Below, in pieces: positions 36,324 to 46,065 of a stretch of DNA of 64,000 nt. Position 1 is the first letter of the stretch, and each line of letters opens with the position of its first letter. A model generated the notes under the pieces. That model was not told the origin of the DNA. It did not search any database and was given only the letters and a program-made list of their open reading frames with translations. Origin of the DNA: Streptomyces flaveolus (GTDB taxonomy: Bacteria; Actinomycetota; Actinomycetes; Streptomycetales; Streptomycetaceae); the NCBI RefSeq assembly GCF_000716535.1, contig NZ_JNWV01000026.1, forward strand, positions 74,339 to 138,338, written 5' to 3'. Position numbers and translations under genes: made by a program.

Positions 36324-37103
36324 GTGACCACCACCGCAGACAGTGCCACCATCACCGCCCAGGACCGCTCCATGGGCCGAGTCGAGCCGGTACACGCGAT
36401 GAACGAAGCCACGAATCCCGAGGGACACAAGCGCTCCCTGCCGGGACGACCTCCAGGCATCCGGGCGGACAGTTCCGGACTCACCGACCGGCAGCGCCGG
36501 GTGATCGAGGTCATCAGGGACTCCGTACAGCGGCGCGGTTACCCGCCGTCGATGCGGGAGATCGGCCAGGCCGTCGGCCTCTCCAGCACGTCCTCGGTCG
36601 CCCATCAGCTGATGGCGCTGGAGCGCAAGGGCTTCCTGCGCCGCGACCCGCACCGCCCGCGCGCGTACGAGGTGCGCGGATCCGACCAGGCCGTCACCGT
36701 GCAACCCACGGACACCGCCGGCAAGCCCGCCGCGTCGTACGTCCCGCTGGTCGGCCGCATCGCCGCCGGTGGCCCGATCCTCGCGGAGGAGTCCGTCGAG
36801 GACGTCTTCCCCCTCCCCCGCCAGCTCGTCGGTGACGGCGAACTGTTCGTCCTCAAGGTCGTCGGCGACTCGATGATCGAGGCCGCGATCTGCGACGGCG
36901 ACTGGGTCACCGTCCGCCGCCAGCCGGTCGCCGAGAACGGCGACATCGTCGCCGCCATGCTCGACGGCGAGGCCACCGTCAAGCGCTTCAAGCGCGAGGA
37001 CGGCCACGTATGGCTCCTGCCGCACAACGCGGCCTACGAGCCGATCCCCGGCGACGACGCGACCATCCTCGGCAAGGTCGTCGCCGTGCTGCGCCGCGTG
37101 TGA
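36324..37103 (+). CDS. lexA: SOS repressor LexA
   Basis: 259 aa. A 50-residue N-terminal extension typical of streptomycetes is followed by the winged helix ([40 protein letters not shown]). The S24 peptidase domain has the self-cleavage Ala-Gly (about 148-149, in [13 protein letters not shown]), S183 in GDSMIEAAI and K220 in ATVKRF. GTG at 36324 is preceded by GAGAGGGG. It represses DNA damage genes until RecA filaments trigger self-cleavage. An SOS box overlaps its own promoter and a 13-bp hairpin follows. Confidence 0.97.
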   Translation: MTTTADSATITAQDRSMGRVEPVHAMNEATNPEGHKRSLPGRPPGIRADSSGLTDRQRRVIEVIRDSVQRRGYPPSMREIGQAVGLSSTSSVAHQLMALERKGFLRRDPHRPRAYEVRGSDQAVTVQPTDTAGKPAASYVPLVGRIAAGGPILAEESVEDVFPLPRQLVGDGELFVLKVVGDSMIEAAICDGDWVTVRRQPVAENGDIVAAMLDGEATVKRFKREDGHVWLLPHNAAYEPIPGDDATILGKVVAVLRRV

Positions 37104-37142
37104 CAGCCGCGGCGGGCGGGCCGGCCGGCTCGCTCCCTGACC

Positions 37143-37176
37143 GGGCCCCGGAACCCCTGCGCCGGTTCCGGGGCCC
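37143..37176 (+). terminator. lexA terminator
   Basis: GGGCCCCGGAACC / GGTTCCGGGGCCC, 13-bp perfect arms with an 8-nt loop, 40 bp after the stop. Confidence 0.82.
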
Positions 37177-37300
37177 TGCTTATGTCCGGGGCCCTGTGCG
37201 TGTACGGCCCGAGGCCCTGCGCGTGTCCGGCAGCCCCGGGTAGGTCCGGCAACCCTGCGTGTGGTCCTGGGCACCGGGGATGGCCATGGGGCCGGATCGC

Positions 37301-37344
37301 ATCGCGGGGTGGTCCGACCGGCGCCGGCCGGACCACCCCGCGAT
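37301..37344 (-). terminator. Terminator overlapping the dinG-like stop codon
   Basis: 16-bp perfect arms (37301-37316 and 37329-37344) around a 12-nt GC-rich centre. The stem starts at the last base of the TGA. Confidence 0.78.
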
Positions 37345-39335
37345 CACTTGGCCGCAGCCGGCTGCGCCTCCGCCTGCTTCGCCACCGCGTCGATCGCCGC
37401 GAGCGACTTGCGGACCTGGTTACGGTCCGTGGTGTACCAGAAGTCCGGCAGTGACGCCTTCAGATAGCCGCCGTAGCGCGCGGTTGCCAGCCGCTGGTCC
37501 AGTACGGCGACCACGCCCCGGTCGCCGGACGCCCGGACTAGACGGCCGGCGCCCTGGGCCATGAGCAGGGCCGCGTGGGTCGCGGCCACGGCCATGAAGC
37601 CGTTGCCTCCCGCCTCCTCCACCGCCTTCTGGCGCGCGCTCATCAGCGGATCGTCGGGGCGCGGGAACGGGATCTTGTCCATGACGACCAGCTGGCAGCT
37701 GGGGCCCGGGACGTCGACGCCCTGCCACAGCGAAAGCGTGCCGAAGAGACACGTCTTCGGGTCGGCCGCGAAGTTCTTGATCAGTTCGCCGAGCGTCTCC
37801 TCGCCCTGCAGCAGGATGGGGAACTCGGGGATCCGGGAACGCAACTCCTCCGCGGCGAGCTGAGCGGCCCGCATGGACGAGAACAGGCCGAGGGTCCGCC
37901 CGCCGGCCGCCTGGATCAGCTCGGTCAGCTCGTCCAGCATGTCGGAGCGCTCGCCGTCACGCGCGGGCCGCGCCAGATGCTTGGCGACGTACAGGATGCC
38001 CTGCTTGCGGTAGTCGAAGGGCGAACCGACGTCGACGCCCTTCCACTTCGGCAGGTCCTCGCCCTCCACGCCCTCCGGGCCGAGCCCCAGGGATGCGCCG
38101 ACACCGTTGAAGTCGCCGCCCAGCTTGAGCGTCGCCGAGGTGAGGACCACGGCCCGGTCGGCGAACAGCTTCTCCCTGAGCAGACCGGAGACCGACATCG
38201 GGGCGACACGAAGGGACGCGCCGAAACGGTCGTGCCGTTCGTACCAGACGACGTCCCACTCCGAGCCGTTCACGACCCGCTCCGCCACGTCGTGCACCGT
38301 CTCCACCGAAGCCAGCGCCTGCTTGCGGACCGCGTCCTCGTCCTGGACGGACTTGTCGCGCGTCGCGCCGATCGCGGAGATCACCGTGCGGGCGGCGTCC
38401 CGCAGCGCCATCAGGGCATAGCCGAGGTCTTCCGGGATCTCCTCCAGGCGGCCCGGCAGCGCGAGCTCCATGAGCCGCTCGAAGCCCTCGGCGGCGGTCT
38501 GGAGCTGATCGGCGGCCTTCTCGTTGACCAGCTTGGCGGCACGGCGCACCGCGCGGTTGACCTGGCCGGGCGTGAGTTCGCCGGTCGCGACGCCGGTGAC
38601 CCGGGAGACGAGTTCATGTGCCTCGTCCACGATCAGCACCTCGTGCTGGGGCAGCACCGGGGCGCCCTCGATGGCGTCGATGGCCAGCAGTGCGTGGTTC
38701 GTGACCACCACCTCGGCGAGCTTGGCCCGCTCACGGGCCATCTCCGCGAAGCACTCGGCGCCGTACGCGCACTTCGACGCGCCCAGGCACTCGCGCGACG
38801 ACACGGAGATCTGAGCCCAGGCACGGTCCGAGACACCGGGAGTGAGATCGTCCCGGTCACCGCTCTCCGTCTCGTCGGCCCAGTCGCGCAGTCTCAGCAG
38901 GTCCTGGCCCAGCTTGCTGGTGGGCGCCGCCGCCTCGAACTGGTCGAAGAGCCCCTCCTCCTCGTCCTGCGGCATGCCCTCGTGCAAGCGGTGCAGGCAC
39001 AGGTAGTTCGACCTGCCCTTGAGCATTGCGAACTCCGGGCGGCGACGCAGCAGCGGGTGCAAGGCGTCGACCGTGCGCGGCAGATCCCGCTCGACGAGCT
39101 GGCGCTGCAGGGCGAGCGTGGCCGTCGCGACGACCACCCGTTCTCCGTGCGCGAGCGCGGGCACGAGATAGCCGAGCGACTTTCCGGTGCCGGTGCCGGC
39201 CTGGACCAGCAGGTGGGATCCGTCGTCGATCGCCTCGGCGACCGCTTCGGCCATGGTGACCTGGCCGGGGCGCTCCGTGCCGCCGACCGCGGCTACGGCG
39301 GCATGCAGGAGTTCGGGGAGGGAGGGCTTCGTCAT
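37344..39335 (-). CDS. DinG/XPD-type ATP-dependent DNA helicase
   Basis: 663 aa superfamily 2 helicase. Walker A AGTGTGKS (46-53). Four cysteines for a 4Fe-4S cluster: C113, C183, C189, C195. DEAH at 237-240 in LIVDEAHELVS. C-terminal motifs include VVLTSATL, GTLSLWQGVDVPG and QGAGRLVRASGDRG. It unwinds 5' to 3' and resolves structures such as R-loops or G-quadruplexes by family knowledge. Next to lexA, but no SOS box precedes it; a TAGGGT 9 nt before the ATG may be the -10. Confidence 0.92.
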   Translation of the reverse strand: MTKPSLPELLHAAVAAVGGTERPGQVTMAEAVAEAIDDGSHLLVQAGTGTGKSLGYLVPALAHGERVVVATATLALQRQLVERDLPRTVDALHPLLRRRPEFAMLKGRSNYLCLHRLHEGMPQDEEEGLFDQFEAAAPTSKLGQDLLRLRDWADETESGDRDDLTPGVSDRAWAQISVSSRECLGASKCAYGAECFAEMARERAKLAEVVVTNHALLAIDAIEGAPVLPQHEVLIVDEAHELVSRVTGVATGELTPGQVNRAVRRAAKLVNEKAADQLQTAAEGFERLMELALPGRLEEIPEDLGYALMALRDAARTVISAIGATRDKSVQDEDAVRKQALASVETVHDVAERVVNGSEWDVVWYERHDRFGASLRVAPMSVSGLLREKLFADRAVVLTSATLKLGGDFNGVGASLGLGPEGVEGEDLPKWKGVDVGSPFDYRKQGILYVAKHLARPARDGERSDMLDELTELIQAAGGRTLGLFSSMRAAQLAAEELRSRIPEFPILLQGEETLGELIKNFAADPKTCLFGTLSLWQGVDVPGPSCQLVVMDKIPFPRPDDPLMSARQKAVEEAGGNGFMAVAATHAALLMAQGAGRLVRASGDRGVVAVLDQRLATARYGGYLKASLPDFWYTTDRNQVRKSLAAIDAVAKQAEAQPAAAK

Positions 39336-39630
39336 AGCCTGACCACCCTACGACCCTGCACTGACAAACGGGGGGTCGTCGCCGGGACAGGGGGAGGGCT
39401 CACGAGCGGGGCTCCTGGGTCGGGTGGGGTGGGGTGGGGCCGAGTTCAGGGATCTGCGTCGGGCTGGGCCGGGGGTGGGCACCGGGCGCGAGTGGGAGCG
39501 GGTGGTCGGCACCGGGTCGCAACGGTCCCGGCGTCGGGGTGGCGCGGTCGCCCACGAACTTTTTTCTTCGACGCGGGAACACCACGGATCCGCCACTCGT
39601 ATCTATCTGTGAGCGTCCGATCACGTGGCG

Positions 39631-40404
39631 CTACAGAACATCGCGCAGGACTCGGTCCCGGATCATGAGGGCGGCCCGCTTGCCGGGCAGGTCGACCTCC
39701 GCCGCGTACCGGAAGCCCGCGCTCAGGAACGCGGCGACGGAGGGGGTGTTGCGAAGATCGGGTTCCGCCACGACACGTGCACACGTGGGACGCCGGTCGA
39801 GGATCAGGTCGGCCACGGCTCGGAGCAGGACGGATCCCAGCCCTCGCCCTCGGTCGGTGGCGTCACCGACGAGGAGGTGGATTCCGGTGTCGTGCGGACG
39901 GACCGGGTGGTGACGGGCCAGTGGATCCAGGTCCGCACGGTAGATCTCCCAGTAGCTCATCGGGTTGCCGTCGAGTACGCCGAGGCACGGCACGCTGCGC
40001 CCGTCACCGTGGAGTTGCGTCCGTAGGTGCTCCTCCGTCCGGTCCCGGGGCCCGGCCAGCTCCCAGAACTCGGCGACGGCGGGGTCGTTCATCCAGCGGT
40101 GCACGAGCGGAAGGTCCTGATCAAGGCGTACGGGCACCAGCTGGAAGGAGCCGGCGGGGGTCGCGACCGGGCCCCACGTGGCGAGTCGGCCGAGGAGGCC
40201 GGTCGTCGCCCCGGCCGCGCAGAGGGCGACGAACTCCGCGGGCAGGCACAGCTCAAGCGTGTCCTCGCTGTCCGGGTCCTCGTCCTCGACGCTGAACCGC
40301 CCGAAGGAAGAGTTCCGGGGCCCCGCGATGGCCGCGTGGGGGGCGGCGCTGCCCGGCTGGGCGGGGACGGGGCCGGTTCCGGCGCTCGCGTCGGTGGGAG
40401 GCAC
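39631..40404 (-). CDS. Siderophore-type N-acetyltransferase (IucB/RhbD-like GNAT)
   Basis: 257 aa. The first 80 residues are variable. The acyltransferase domain begins near FQLVPVRLDQDLPLVHRWMN and DPAVAEFWELAG, with SYWEIYRADLDPLARHH, DTGIHLLVGDATDRGRGLGS (acetyl-CoA loop) and a C-terminal ARVVAEPDLRNTPSVAAFLS. These match enzymes acetylating a (hydroxyl)amine in hydroxamate siderophore assembly. GTG at 40404 has GAGGAG upstream. Third gene of the operon after the aminotransferase and synthetase. No monooxygenase is present here to make the hydroxylamine. Confidence 0.85.
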   Translation of the reverse strand: MPPTDASAGTGPVPAQPGSAAPHAAIAGPRNSSFGRFSVEDEDPDSEDTLELCLPAEFVALCAAGATTGLLGRLATWGPVATPAGSFQLVPVRLDQDLPLVHRWMNDPAVAEFWELAGPRDRTEEHLRTQLHGDGRSVPCLGVLDGNPMSYWEIYRADLDPLARHHPVRPHDTGIHLLVGDATDRGRGLGSVLLRAVADLILDRRPTCARVVAEPDLRNTPSVAAFLSAGFRYAAEVDLPGKRAALMIRDRVLRDVL

Positions 40405-40512
40405 GGTGCGCTCCTCTCAGGAGACGTGGTGGGTCATGTTCCTCGGATGTGCGGAGGTGGTGTGCGGCTCGCTGAGGGCGGTCCGCTCAGGTGGTGCGCA
40501 GAGGTACTTCGC

Positions 40513-42597
40513 TCAGGAGTGGAGGGGGTTGGCGATGGTGACGTAGACGGACTGGGTCTCGACCGGGCCGACGAGTTCGTCGAGACCTTGCAGCCGGGTC
40601 AGCAGGTTGGCCTTGCAGCGCAGTACGGGTGAGTCGAGGAGGCGGCCGGGCAGGGAGGTGCGCAGCGGGGCGGGCCCCGAGGCGAGGTCGGTGAGGAAGC
40701 GGCGGAAGCCCGCGAGCAGCAGCCGCTCGTCGGCGAGGCGCTGGGAGCCGAAGGCACCGATCAGGCCGAGCACGTTGTTGACGGCGAGGTAGTAGGTGAA
40801 GCGTTCGTCGGTGACCTCGTCCGGGACGAAGGTGTCGCTGTGCTCGCCGATGCCGGGCAGTCGCGCGGTCAGTTCGGCTCGCCGGGACTCGCGGAAGTAG
40901 TACCCCTGGTTGTCGCGGTAACGGCCGCCGACGGGCCAGCCGTCACCGTCGAGCAGGACCAGCGTGTTCTGCTGGTGCGCTTCGAGGGCGATGCCCGCCT
41001 CGCTGTCCAGCCACAGGACGGGCCGGACGACCTGTTCCAGGTAGCGCAGGAACCACTCGACGGCGACGGCGGCGGCGGGTCGGCCGGTGCGTACGGCGAG
41101 GCGTGCGACGAGGTGGGCCAGCCGGGACCGCATCGGCCGAGTGGGGTGGTGCGGCGCGGTGCCGGCGGGCGGCTGGGGGAACGGGCGAAGGGCGACCAGT
41201 CCGGCGACGCAGCCGACGTCGTCGGCAGGGGTGAACGGATTGTGCCGGATCACCACGTCGAGTCCCGGCAGGGGCAGACCGTCCGGGCCGTCGACGGCGA
41301 GCCAGGCCGGGTCGCGGACGATGTCGAACCCGGGGTGCGCGGCCTGCCACCGGGGGGCGAGACCGGTGCGCAGGAGCCGGTGCACCTCGACTCCGCGGTG
41401 GAGTTCTTTGCGGAGGTTCTCACGGCGGGAGTTGGTGATGCGCAGGGCCAGCGACAGCTTGAGCATCGCGGGGGCACCGGATCGGTGCACGGTGCGTACG
41501 GAGGAGGTGGGGTACCAGGGAGCGCCCAGGGGACCGAGGTCGCGGAGGAGTCCGGAGTCGAGCAGCGCGGTGACGGGCGCGCGGTGCCGGACCTCGCGGG
41601 CTTGCCAGGGGTGCAGTGGCAGGGCGGTGTAACCGTCGGGCAGCGGCAGTCCGGTGCCGGCGAGGCGGCGGGCGAGGTGGCCGGCGGGCACGGGACGGCC
41701 ACGCTCGGTCCAGGCCGAGTCGGTCGCGAGGAGAGAGGGGGCGACGGCCAGCCAGTGCAGGGCGAAGGAGCCACGCGACTCCGGTGAGTACCGGTCGGCT
41801 TCCGCTTCGGTCAGGCCTTCCCGGCTCTTCGGGGTCGGGTGCAGGGGGTGTCCGAGGAGGAGGGCCTGTTCGGCGCTGAGGAAGAGGTCGGAGGTGTCGG
41901 TGGGGTGCTCGCGCCGGTGCCGGATGAAGGCCGCGGTACGGCGGACGGAGTCGGCGACTCTGGCCACGACGTCGGGGCCGTCGGCTCGGTCACCGACGCC
42001 GGTGTCGGAACGGGGGCCGGTGTCATGGCGACTGGGGCTGTGGGGACCGGTGTCGACAGGTCCGGTGCCGGTGGGATCGGTGCCGATGGGACCGATCCGG
42101 GTGAAACCGGTGCTGTTGGGACCGGTGCCGTCACCGGAGCCTGTTGAGGTGCGGGGCGAGGGGGCGTTGATGTCGGCCCGCTCGGTGGCGGTTTCCCTCG
42201 CGAGGAGGGCCGCGAGAGTGACGGCGTCGAGGGGTGGCGCCGTGTCGGGCGCGTCGGCGAGGCGCGGAAGGCCGAAGCGGTGCCAGCCCGTCGGGGACCA
42301 GTGGTGGACCGGTGCAATCAGGGCGGCGCCGCTGGCGGGCAGCGGAATGCGGAGGCTGCCGGTCGTGGGAGCGGTGAGGCCGGTCTCGCGGACCCAGCAC
42401 CGCAGGAGGTTCTCGACGGCGGCGGCCTGGGCCGCGGCGCGGGGATCGGGGTGCTCCAGCGGATCGGCGCCGGGAGCTGTCCGCCGGACGGGATCCGTCT
42501 CCCGCTTCTTCTGCCGCGGGACCGACTCGATGAGCGGTGCGACAGAGGACGGGGCGCCGGATCCTCCCTGGTCGTCGGGGGTGCGGGTGGCGTTCAT
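40513..42597 (-). CDS. IucA/IucC-family NIS siderophore synthetase
   Basis: 694 aa. Condenses a carboxylate such as citrate with an amine or alcohol using ATP. Motifs: LPLHPWQAREV, YPTSSVRTVHR, LKLSLALRITNSRRENLRKE, DVVIRHNPFTPADD, GIALEAHQQNTLVLLDGDGW and YRDNQGYYFRES; the C-terminal FhuF-like part lacks a visible FeS cysteine set. ATG at 42597 is fixed by GAGGAG; the longer frame is a Pro/Arg artefact. Residues about 150-210 are a Gly/Thr/Pro-rich insertion made of degenerate repeats. Same strand as, and 107 bp upstream of, the acetyltransferase. Confidence 0.9.
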   Translation of the reverse strand: MNATRTPDDQGGSGAPSSVAPLIESVPRQKKRETDPVRRTAPGADPLEHPDPRAAAQAAAVENLLRCWVRETGLTAPTTGSLRIPLPASGAALIAPVHHWSPTGWHRFGLPRLADAPDTAPPLDAVTLAALLARETATERADINAPSPRTSTGSGDGTGPNSTGFTRIGPIGTDPTGTGPVDTGPHSPSRHDTGPRSDTGVGDRADGPDVVARVADSVRRTAAFIRHRREHPTDTSDLFLSAEQALLLGHPLHPTPKSREGLTEAEADRYSPESRGSFALHWLAVAPSLLATDSAWTERGRPVPAGHLARRLAGTGLPLPDGYTALPLHPWQAREVRHRAPVTALLDSGLLRDLGPLGAPWYPTSSVRTVHRSGAPAMLKLSLALRITNSRRENLRKELHRGVEVHRLLRTGLAPRWQAAHPGFDIVRDPAWLAVDGPDGLPLPGLDVVIRHNPFTPADDVGCVAGLVALRPFPQPPAGTAPHHPTRPMRSRLAHLVARLAVRTGRPAAAVAVEWFLRYLEQVVRPVLWLDSEAGIALEAHQQNTLVLLDGDGWPVGGRYRDNQGYYFRESRRAELTARLPGIGEHSDTFVPDEVTDERFTYYLAVNNVLGLIGAFGSQRLADERLLLAGFRRFLTDLASGPAPLRTSLPGRLLDSPVLRCKANLLTRLQGLDELVGPVETQSVYVTIANPLHS

Positions 42598-42820
42598 GAC
42601 GGCTCCTCTGGGGCTGGAGTGAGGTGGTGCGGGCTCGTTCCGTCGTCCGCTCGAGTGCCGTTCCTTCGTGGTCGGCGGTCGGTGGGGCGGGATGGCGATG
42701 AGGTGGTGGTCGGCGGTGGTGGTCGTCGGCCTGGGTGCCAGGAAAGGGGGTTGAACGGTGAGGGGAAGCGGTGTTCGTCCACAGCCCGGCGCCGGGGGCC
42801 GGGTCCGGCGCGGGTGGTGT

Positions 42821-44353
42821 TCAGCCCGCGTGCTGGGCCGGGCAGGGCTGGCGTTGCTGGTGTGGGCCATGGGATGGGTGGTGGCGCACGGCCGCCGCCA
42901 CCGCGTCGGTCAGCCGGTCGAGTACGGCCGTCGCCTGTTCGTCGCTGATCGTGAGGGGCGGAAGCAGCCGGACCACGGACGCGTGCCGGCCGCCGAGTTC
43001 GACGATCAGTCCGCGCTGGAGGCACTCCCGCTGCACGGCGGCGGCGAGTTCGGGAGCGGCCGGACACGGCGTGCGCCTGGGCTCCGGCCGGGCCGCCGTG
43101 CCACTGAGGCCACCCATGCCACCGTCATCGACGTCAGCAGCGTCACCGATATCACCGACGCCACCCACGCCACCGGCAGGGCGTCCCGGGCGAGGCGCGG
43201 TGTGGTCGGCGTCGGGGTTCACCAGCTCGACCCCGATCATCAGTCCGCGCCCCCGGACGTCTCCCACGCAGGGGAACGCGCGGGTGAGTTCGGCGAGTTG
43301 GTTCAGCATGCGGGAGCCGAGGGCGGCGGCGCGTTCGGCGAGGGCGTTCTCGCGGACGTAGGCGAGGGTGGCGGTGCCCGCGGCCATGGCGAGCTGGTTG
43401 CCGCGGAAGGTGCCGGCGTGGGCGCCGGGTTGCCAGACGTCGAGATCGTCGCGGTAGACGATCACGGCCAGTGGGAGGCTGCCGCCGATGGCCTTGGACA
43501 GGACCATGACGTCGGGGGTGACGCCGCTGTGGTCGACGGCCCAGAAGGCGCCCGTGCGGCCGACTCCGGTCTGGATCTCGTCGGCGATCAGCGGGATGGA
43601 CCGGTCCGCCGTGAGGCGGCGCATGCAGCGCAGCCAGTCGTCCGGCGCGGGGATCACTCCACCCTCGCCCTGGACGGGTTCGAGGATCATCCCGGCCGGC
43701 AGCGGGACGCCGGATTTGGGGTCGTCGAGGAGGGACTCGGTCCAGCGGGCGGCGAGTTCGGCGCCGTACGGTCCGCCGACGCCGAAGGGGCAGCGGTAGT
43801 CCTGTGGGTAGGGCAGGCGGGCGACCTGGACGTCGGGGGCACCGCCGGAGGCGGCCAGGGCGCCGGCGGTCATGCCGTGGTAGGCGCCGGTGAAGGCGAG
43901 GATGCCGGTGCGGCCGATGGCGGTCCTGACCAGTTTGAGGGCGGCTTCGACGGCGTCGGTGCCGGCCGGCCCGCAGAACTGGACGCGGGCGCGGTCGGCC
44001 AGGCCGGGCGGGAGCGTGCGGAACAGCTCGGTGACGAAGGCGTCCTTGACGGGGGTCGCGAGGTCGAGGACGGAGAGGGGGGCGCCGGAGTCGAGGACCC
44101 GGCGGACGGCTTCCAGCACGACCGGGTGGTTGTGGCCGAGGGCGAGGGTGCCGGCGCCGGAGAGGCAGTCCAGGTAACGGCGGCCGTCGGCGCCCTCGAT
44201 GGTGAGCCCTCGCGCCCGGACGGGCACGATGGGCAGGGCCCGGGCATAGGTGCGTGCCGAGGACTCACGCGCCGACTGGCGTCTGAGGATCCCCTCGTGC
44301 ACGGCCCGCGCTTCCCCGGACGTGCCTCCGGCCATCGACTCCGTAACCGCCAC
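42821..44353 (-). CDS. Class III aminotransferase (diaminobutyrate-type) of the siderophore operon
   Basis: 510 aa PLP enzyme. PLP lysine K287 in VLSKAIGGSLP; D258 in IADEIQTGVGRTG; GPAGTDAVEAALKLVRTA near residue 128; AYHGMTAGALAASGG. This fits L-2,4-diaminobutyrate:2-oxoglutarate aminotransferases, which make diaminobutyrate for siderophores such as rhizobactin. Residues about 390-430 are an inserted Gly/Asp-rich repeat. GTG at 44353 has GGGGAGGA upstream; ATG 44335 is an alternative. First gene of the operon, 223 bp before the synthetase. A diaminobutyrate decarboxylase is missing from the locus. Confidence 0.85.
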   Translation of the reverse strand: MAVTESMAGGTSGEARAVHEGILRRQSARESSARTYARALPIVPVRARGLTIEGADGRRYLDCLSGAGTLALGHNHPVVLEAVRRVLDSGAPLSVLDLATPVKDAFVTELFRTLPPGLADRARVQFCGPAGTDAVEAALKLVRTAIGRTGILAFTGAYHGMTAGALAASGGAPDVQVARLPYPQDYRCPFGVGGPYGAELAARWTESLLDDPKSGVPLPAGMILEPVQGEGGVIPAPDDWLRCMRRLTADRSIPLIADEIQTGVGRTGAFWAVDHSGVTPDVMVLSKAIGGSLPLAVIVYRDDLDVWQPGAHAGTFRGNQLAMAAGTATLAYVRENALAERAAALGSRMLNQLAELTRAFPCVGDVRGRGLMIGVELVNPDADHTAPRPGRPAGGVGGVGDIGDAADVDDGGMGGLSGTAARPEPRRTPCPAAPELAAAVQRECLQRGLIVELGGRHASVVRLLPPLTISDEQATAVLDRLTDAVAAAVRHHPSHGPHQQRQPCPAQHAG

Positions 44354-44831
44354 GGCGCGCTGTCCTCCCCGCTGCTCAAAGGCGAGTTGATCGTCGGGGA
44401 CCGGACATTGGCAGCAGGCCCCACCGGCTACAACAGCGGACCGTTCGGGCGGTTACGGGCTCGCCTGGAGAACCTTGGCCGGGCGGCACGGGGACGCGCT
44501 CCTCCGGCCCACGCACTGCACGGTGTGTCCCGCCGCACCGCCCCAGTGGGCACGCGTGCAAGACCCGGAGGGCGACGCCGGGTGACAGGTCGTCGGTCGT
44601 CACGGATCGCCGTGGACGGTGAGGCGAACCTCGGACCGGCCGACGCTCGTTGCCTGTTCAGACGCCCTGTGACGGAACCGTTGCCCTCCCGTCGGAACTC
44701 CCCCACGGCGACGGCATAGTGTGTGATGCCGTTCCCAGAAGGTCGTGAGACCGGCATGAACCTTCCATGAGTTCGCCGCCGGTGTCGGGGCCGAAGCGCC
44801 GAGTTCCTTTCACAGCAGGGGGAGTCACAAC
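44354..44831. other. 478-bp divergent region between the siderophore operon and a protease
   Basis: No gene supported. It holds a partial iron box at 44615-44633, and TAGTGT at 44717-44722 that may be the -10 of the protease gene. Frames in the left half are low complexity. Confidence 0.5.
44615..44633 (-). promoter_or_regulatory. Partial iron box (DmdR/IdeR-like)
   Basis: The minus strand reads AGGTTCGCCTCACC within the 19 bp. Compared with the actinobacterial iron-box core AGGTTAGGCTCACCT it matches 12 of 15 positions. It lies 262 bp before the aminotransferase start, rather far for a direct operator, so the call is tentative. Confidence 0.4.
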
Positions 44832-46049
44832 ATGCGATCCATACGGCCGTCGTTCACCGCTCGGCGAGGAAGGGGTGGTCGTCGCACCTCCACCTCGTTG
44901 ACGGCGGTCGCCCTCGTGTCGGCGCTGGCGCTGACCGCCACCGCCTGCAACGGCGACGGTGACGACAACGCCGACGGCAAGCCGTCCGCGGTGAGCACCG
45001 GCGACGGAAAGATCACGATCCCGGGCGACCTGAAGCACAGGCTCAAGGAACACGGGATCGACATCGACAAGTGGAAGAACGGCGCCTGGAAGAACTGGAA
45101 CCGGGACGACTGGCTGCGCGAGGCCAACGACTTCATCAACCCGATCATCAAGGGCCTGTGGGACCCGGACCGGATGCGTGGCGCCGACGACCCGGACCAG
45201 GGCGTCGACGACAACGACATCTCCGGTGACCAGGGCGTGACGGACCCGACGCCGCAGCCGGTGCAGGCACGTGCGGTCACCCCGCCGTACCACACCAGCG
45301 CGGCCACCTCGGGCAAGCTGCTCTTCGACGCTCCCGGGGGCACCATGGTCTGCTCCGCGACGGTGGTGGCGGACCCGGCGCACCCGGGCAAGTCCAACCT
45401 CGTCTGGACGGCGGGGCACTGTGTGCACGCCGGCAAGAAGGGCGGCTGGTACCGCAACCTCGCGTTCGTGCCGTCGTACAACGACCAGGGCAAGTCGTCG
45501 GCCGAGCTGGAGAACGCGAGCCGGTCCGAGATCGCGCCGTACGGCGTGTGGTGGGCCGACGCGGCGAAGACCTCGCAGCAGTGGATCAGCAAGGGGGGCG
45601 AGACGGGCGGTGACGGAGCGTCGTACGACTTCGCCGTCATCCACGTGACGCCCGAGCAGGGCAGCGGCGGGAAGTCGCTGGAGGAGACCGTCGGCGGGGC
45701 GCTGCCGGTGAACTTCGACGCGCCGGCCGTGCCCCAGGTGAAGAGCATCACGGCGTCCGGTTACCCGGCGGCGGCGCCGTACGACGGTCAGCTGCTGTAC
45801 CAGTGCCAGGACAAGCCGGGCCGGCTCTCCATCGAGCAGTCCGACCCGACGATGTACCGGATCGGCTGCACGATGACCGGTGGCTCCTCCGGAGGCGGCT
45901 GGGTGGAGACGGGCGCGGACGGCAAGCCCGCGCTGGTGTCGAACACGTCCATCGGCCCGGTGCGTTCCGGTTGGCTCGCCGGTCCCCGGCTGGGTGAGGT
46001 GGCCAAGAGCGTGTACGAGTCGGTGAGCAAGCAGTTCGCCGGACGGTGA
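44832..46049 (+). CDS. Secreted trypsin-like serine protease, possible lipoprotein
   Basis: 405 aa. A hydrophobic N-terminal segment ends in ALTATAC (C39), a weak lipobox, so it may be anchored to the membrane; otherwise it is secreted. A charged stretch (KHRLKEHGIDIDKWKNGAWK) precedes the protease domain: H196 in TAGHC, D266 in SYDFAVI, S353 in TGGSSGGGW, in the style of V8/glutamyl-endopeptidase-like proteins. A GGGGGAG ribosome binding site precedes the ATG. A 16-bp hairpin follows. Substrate unknown. Confidence 0.85.
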   Translation: MRSIRPSFTARRGRGGRRTSTSLTAVALVSALALTATACNGDGDDNADGKPSAVSTGDGKITIPGDLKHRLKEHGIDIDKWKNGAWKNWNRDDWLREANDFINPIIKGLWDPDRMRGADDPDQGVDDNDISGDQGVTDPTPQPVQARAVTPPYHTSAATSGKLLFDAPGGTMVCSATVVADPAHPGKSNLVWTAGHCVHAGKKGGWYRNLAFVPSYNDQGKSSAELENASRSEIAPYGVWWADAAKTSQQWISKGGETGGDGASYDFAVIHVTPEQGSGGKSLEETVGGALPVNFDAPAVPQVKSITASGYPAAAPYDGQLLYQCQDKPGRLSIEQSDPTMYRIGCTMTGGSSGGGWVETGADGKPALVSNTSIGPVRSGWLAGPRLGEVAKSVYESVSKQFAGR

Positions 46050-46065
46050 GCACGCGGGGGGCATG

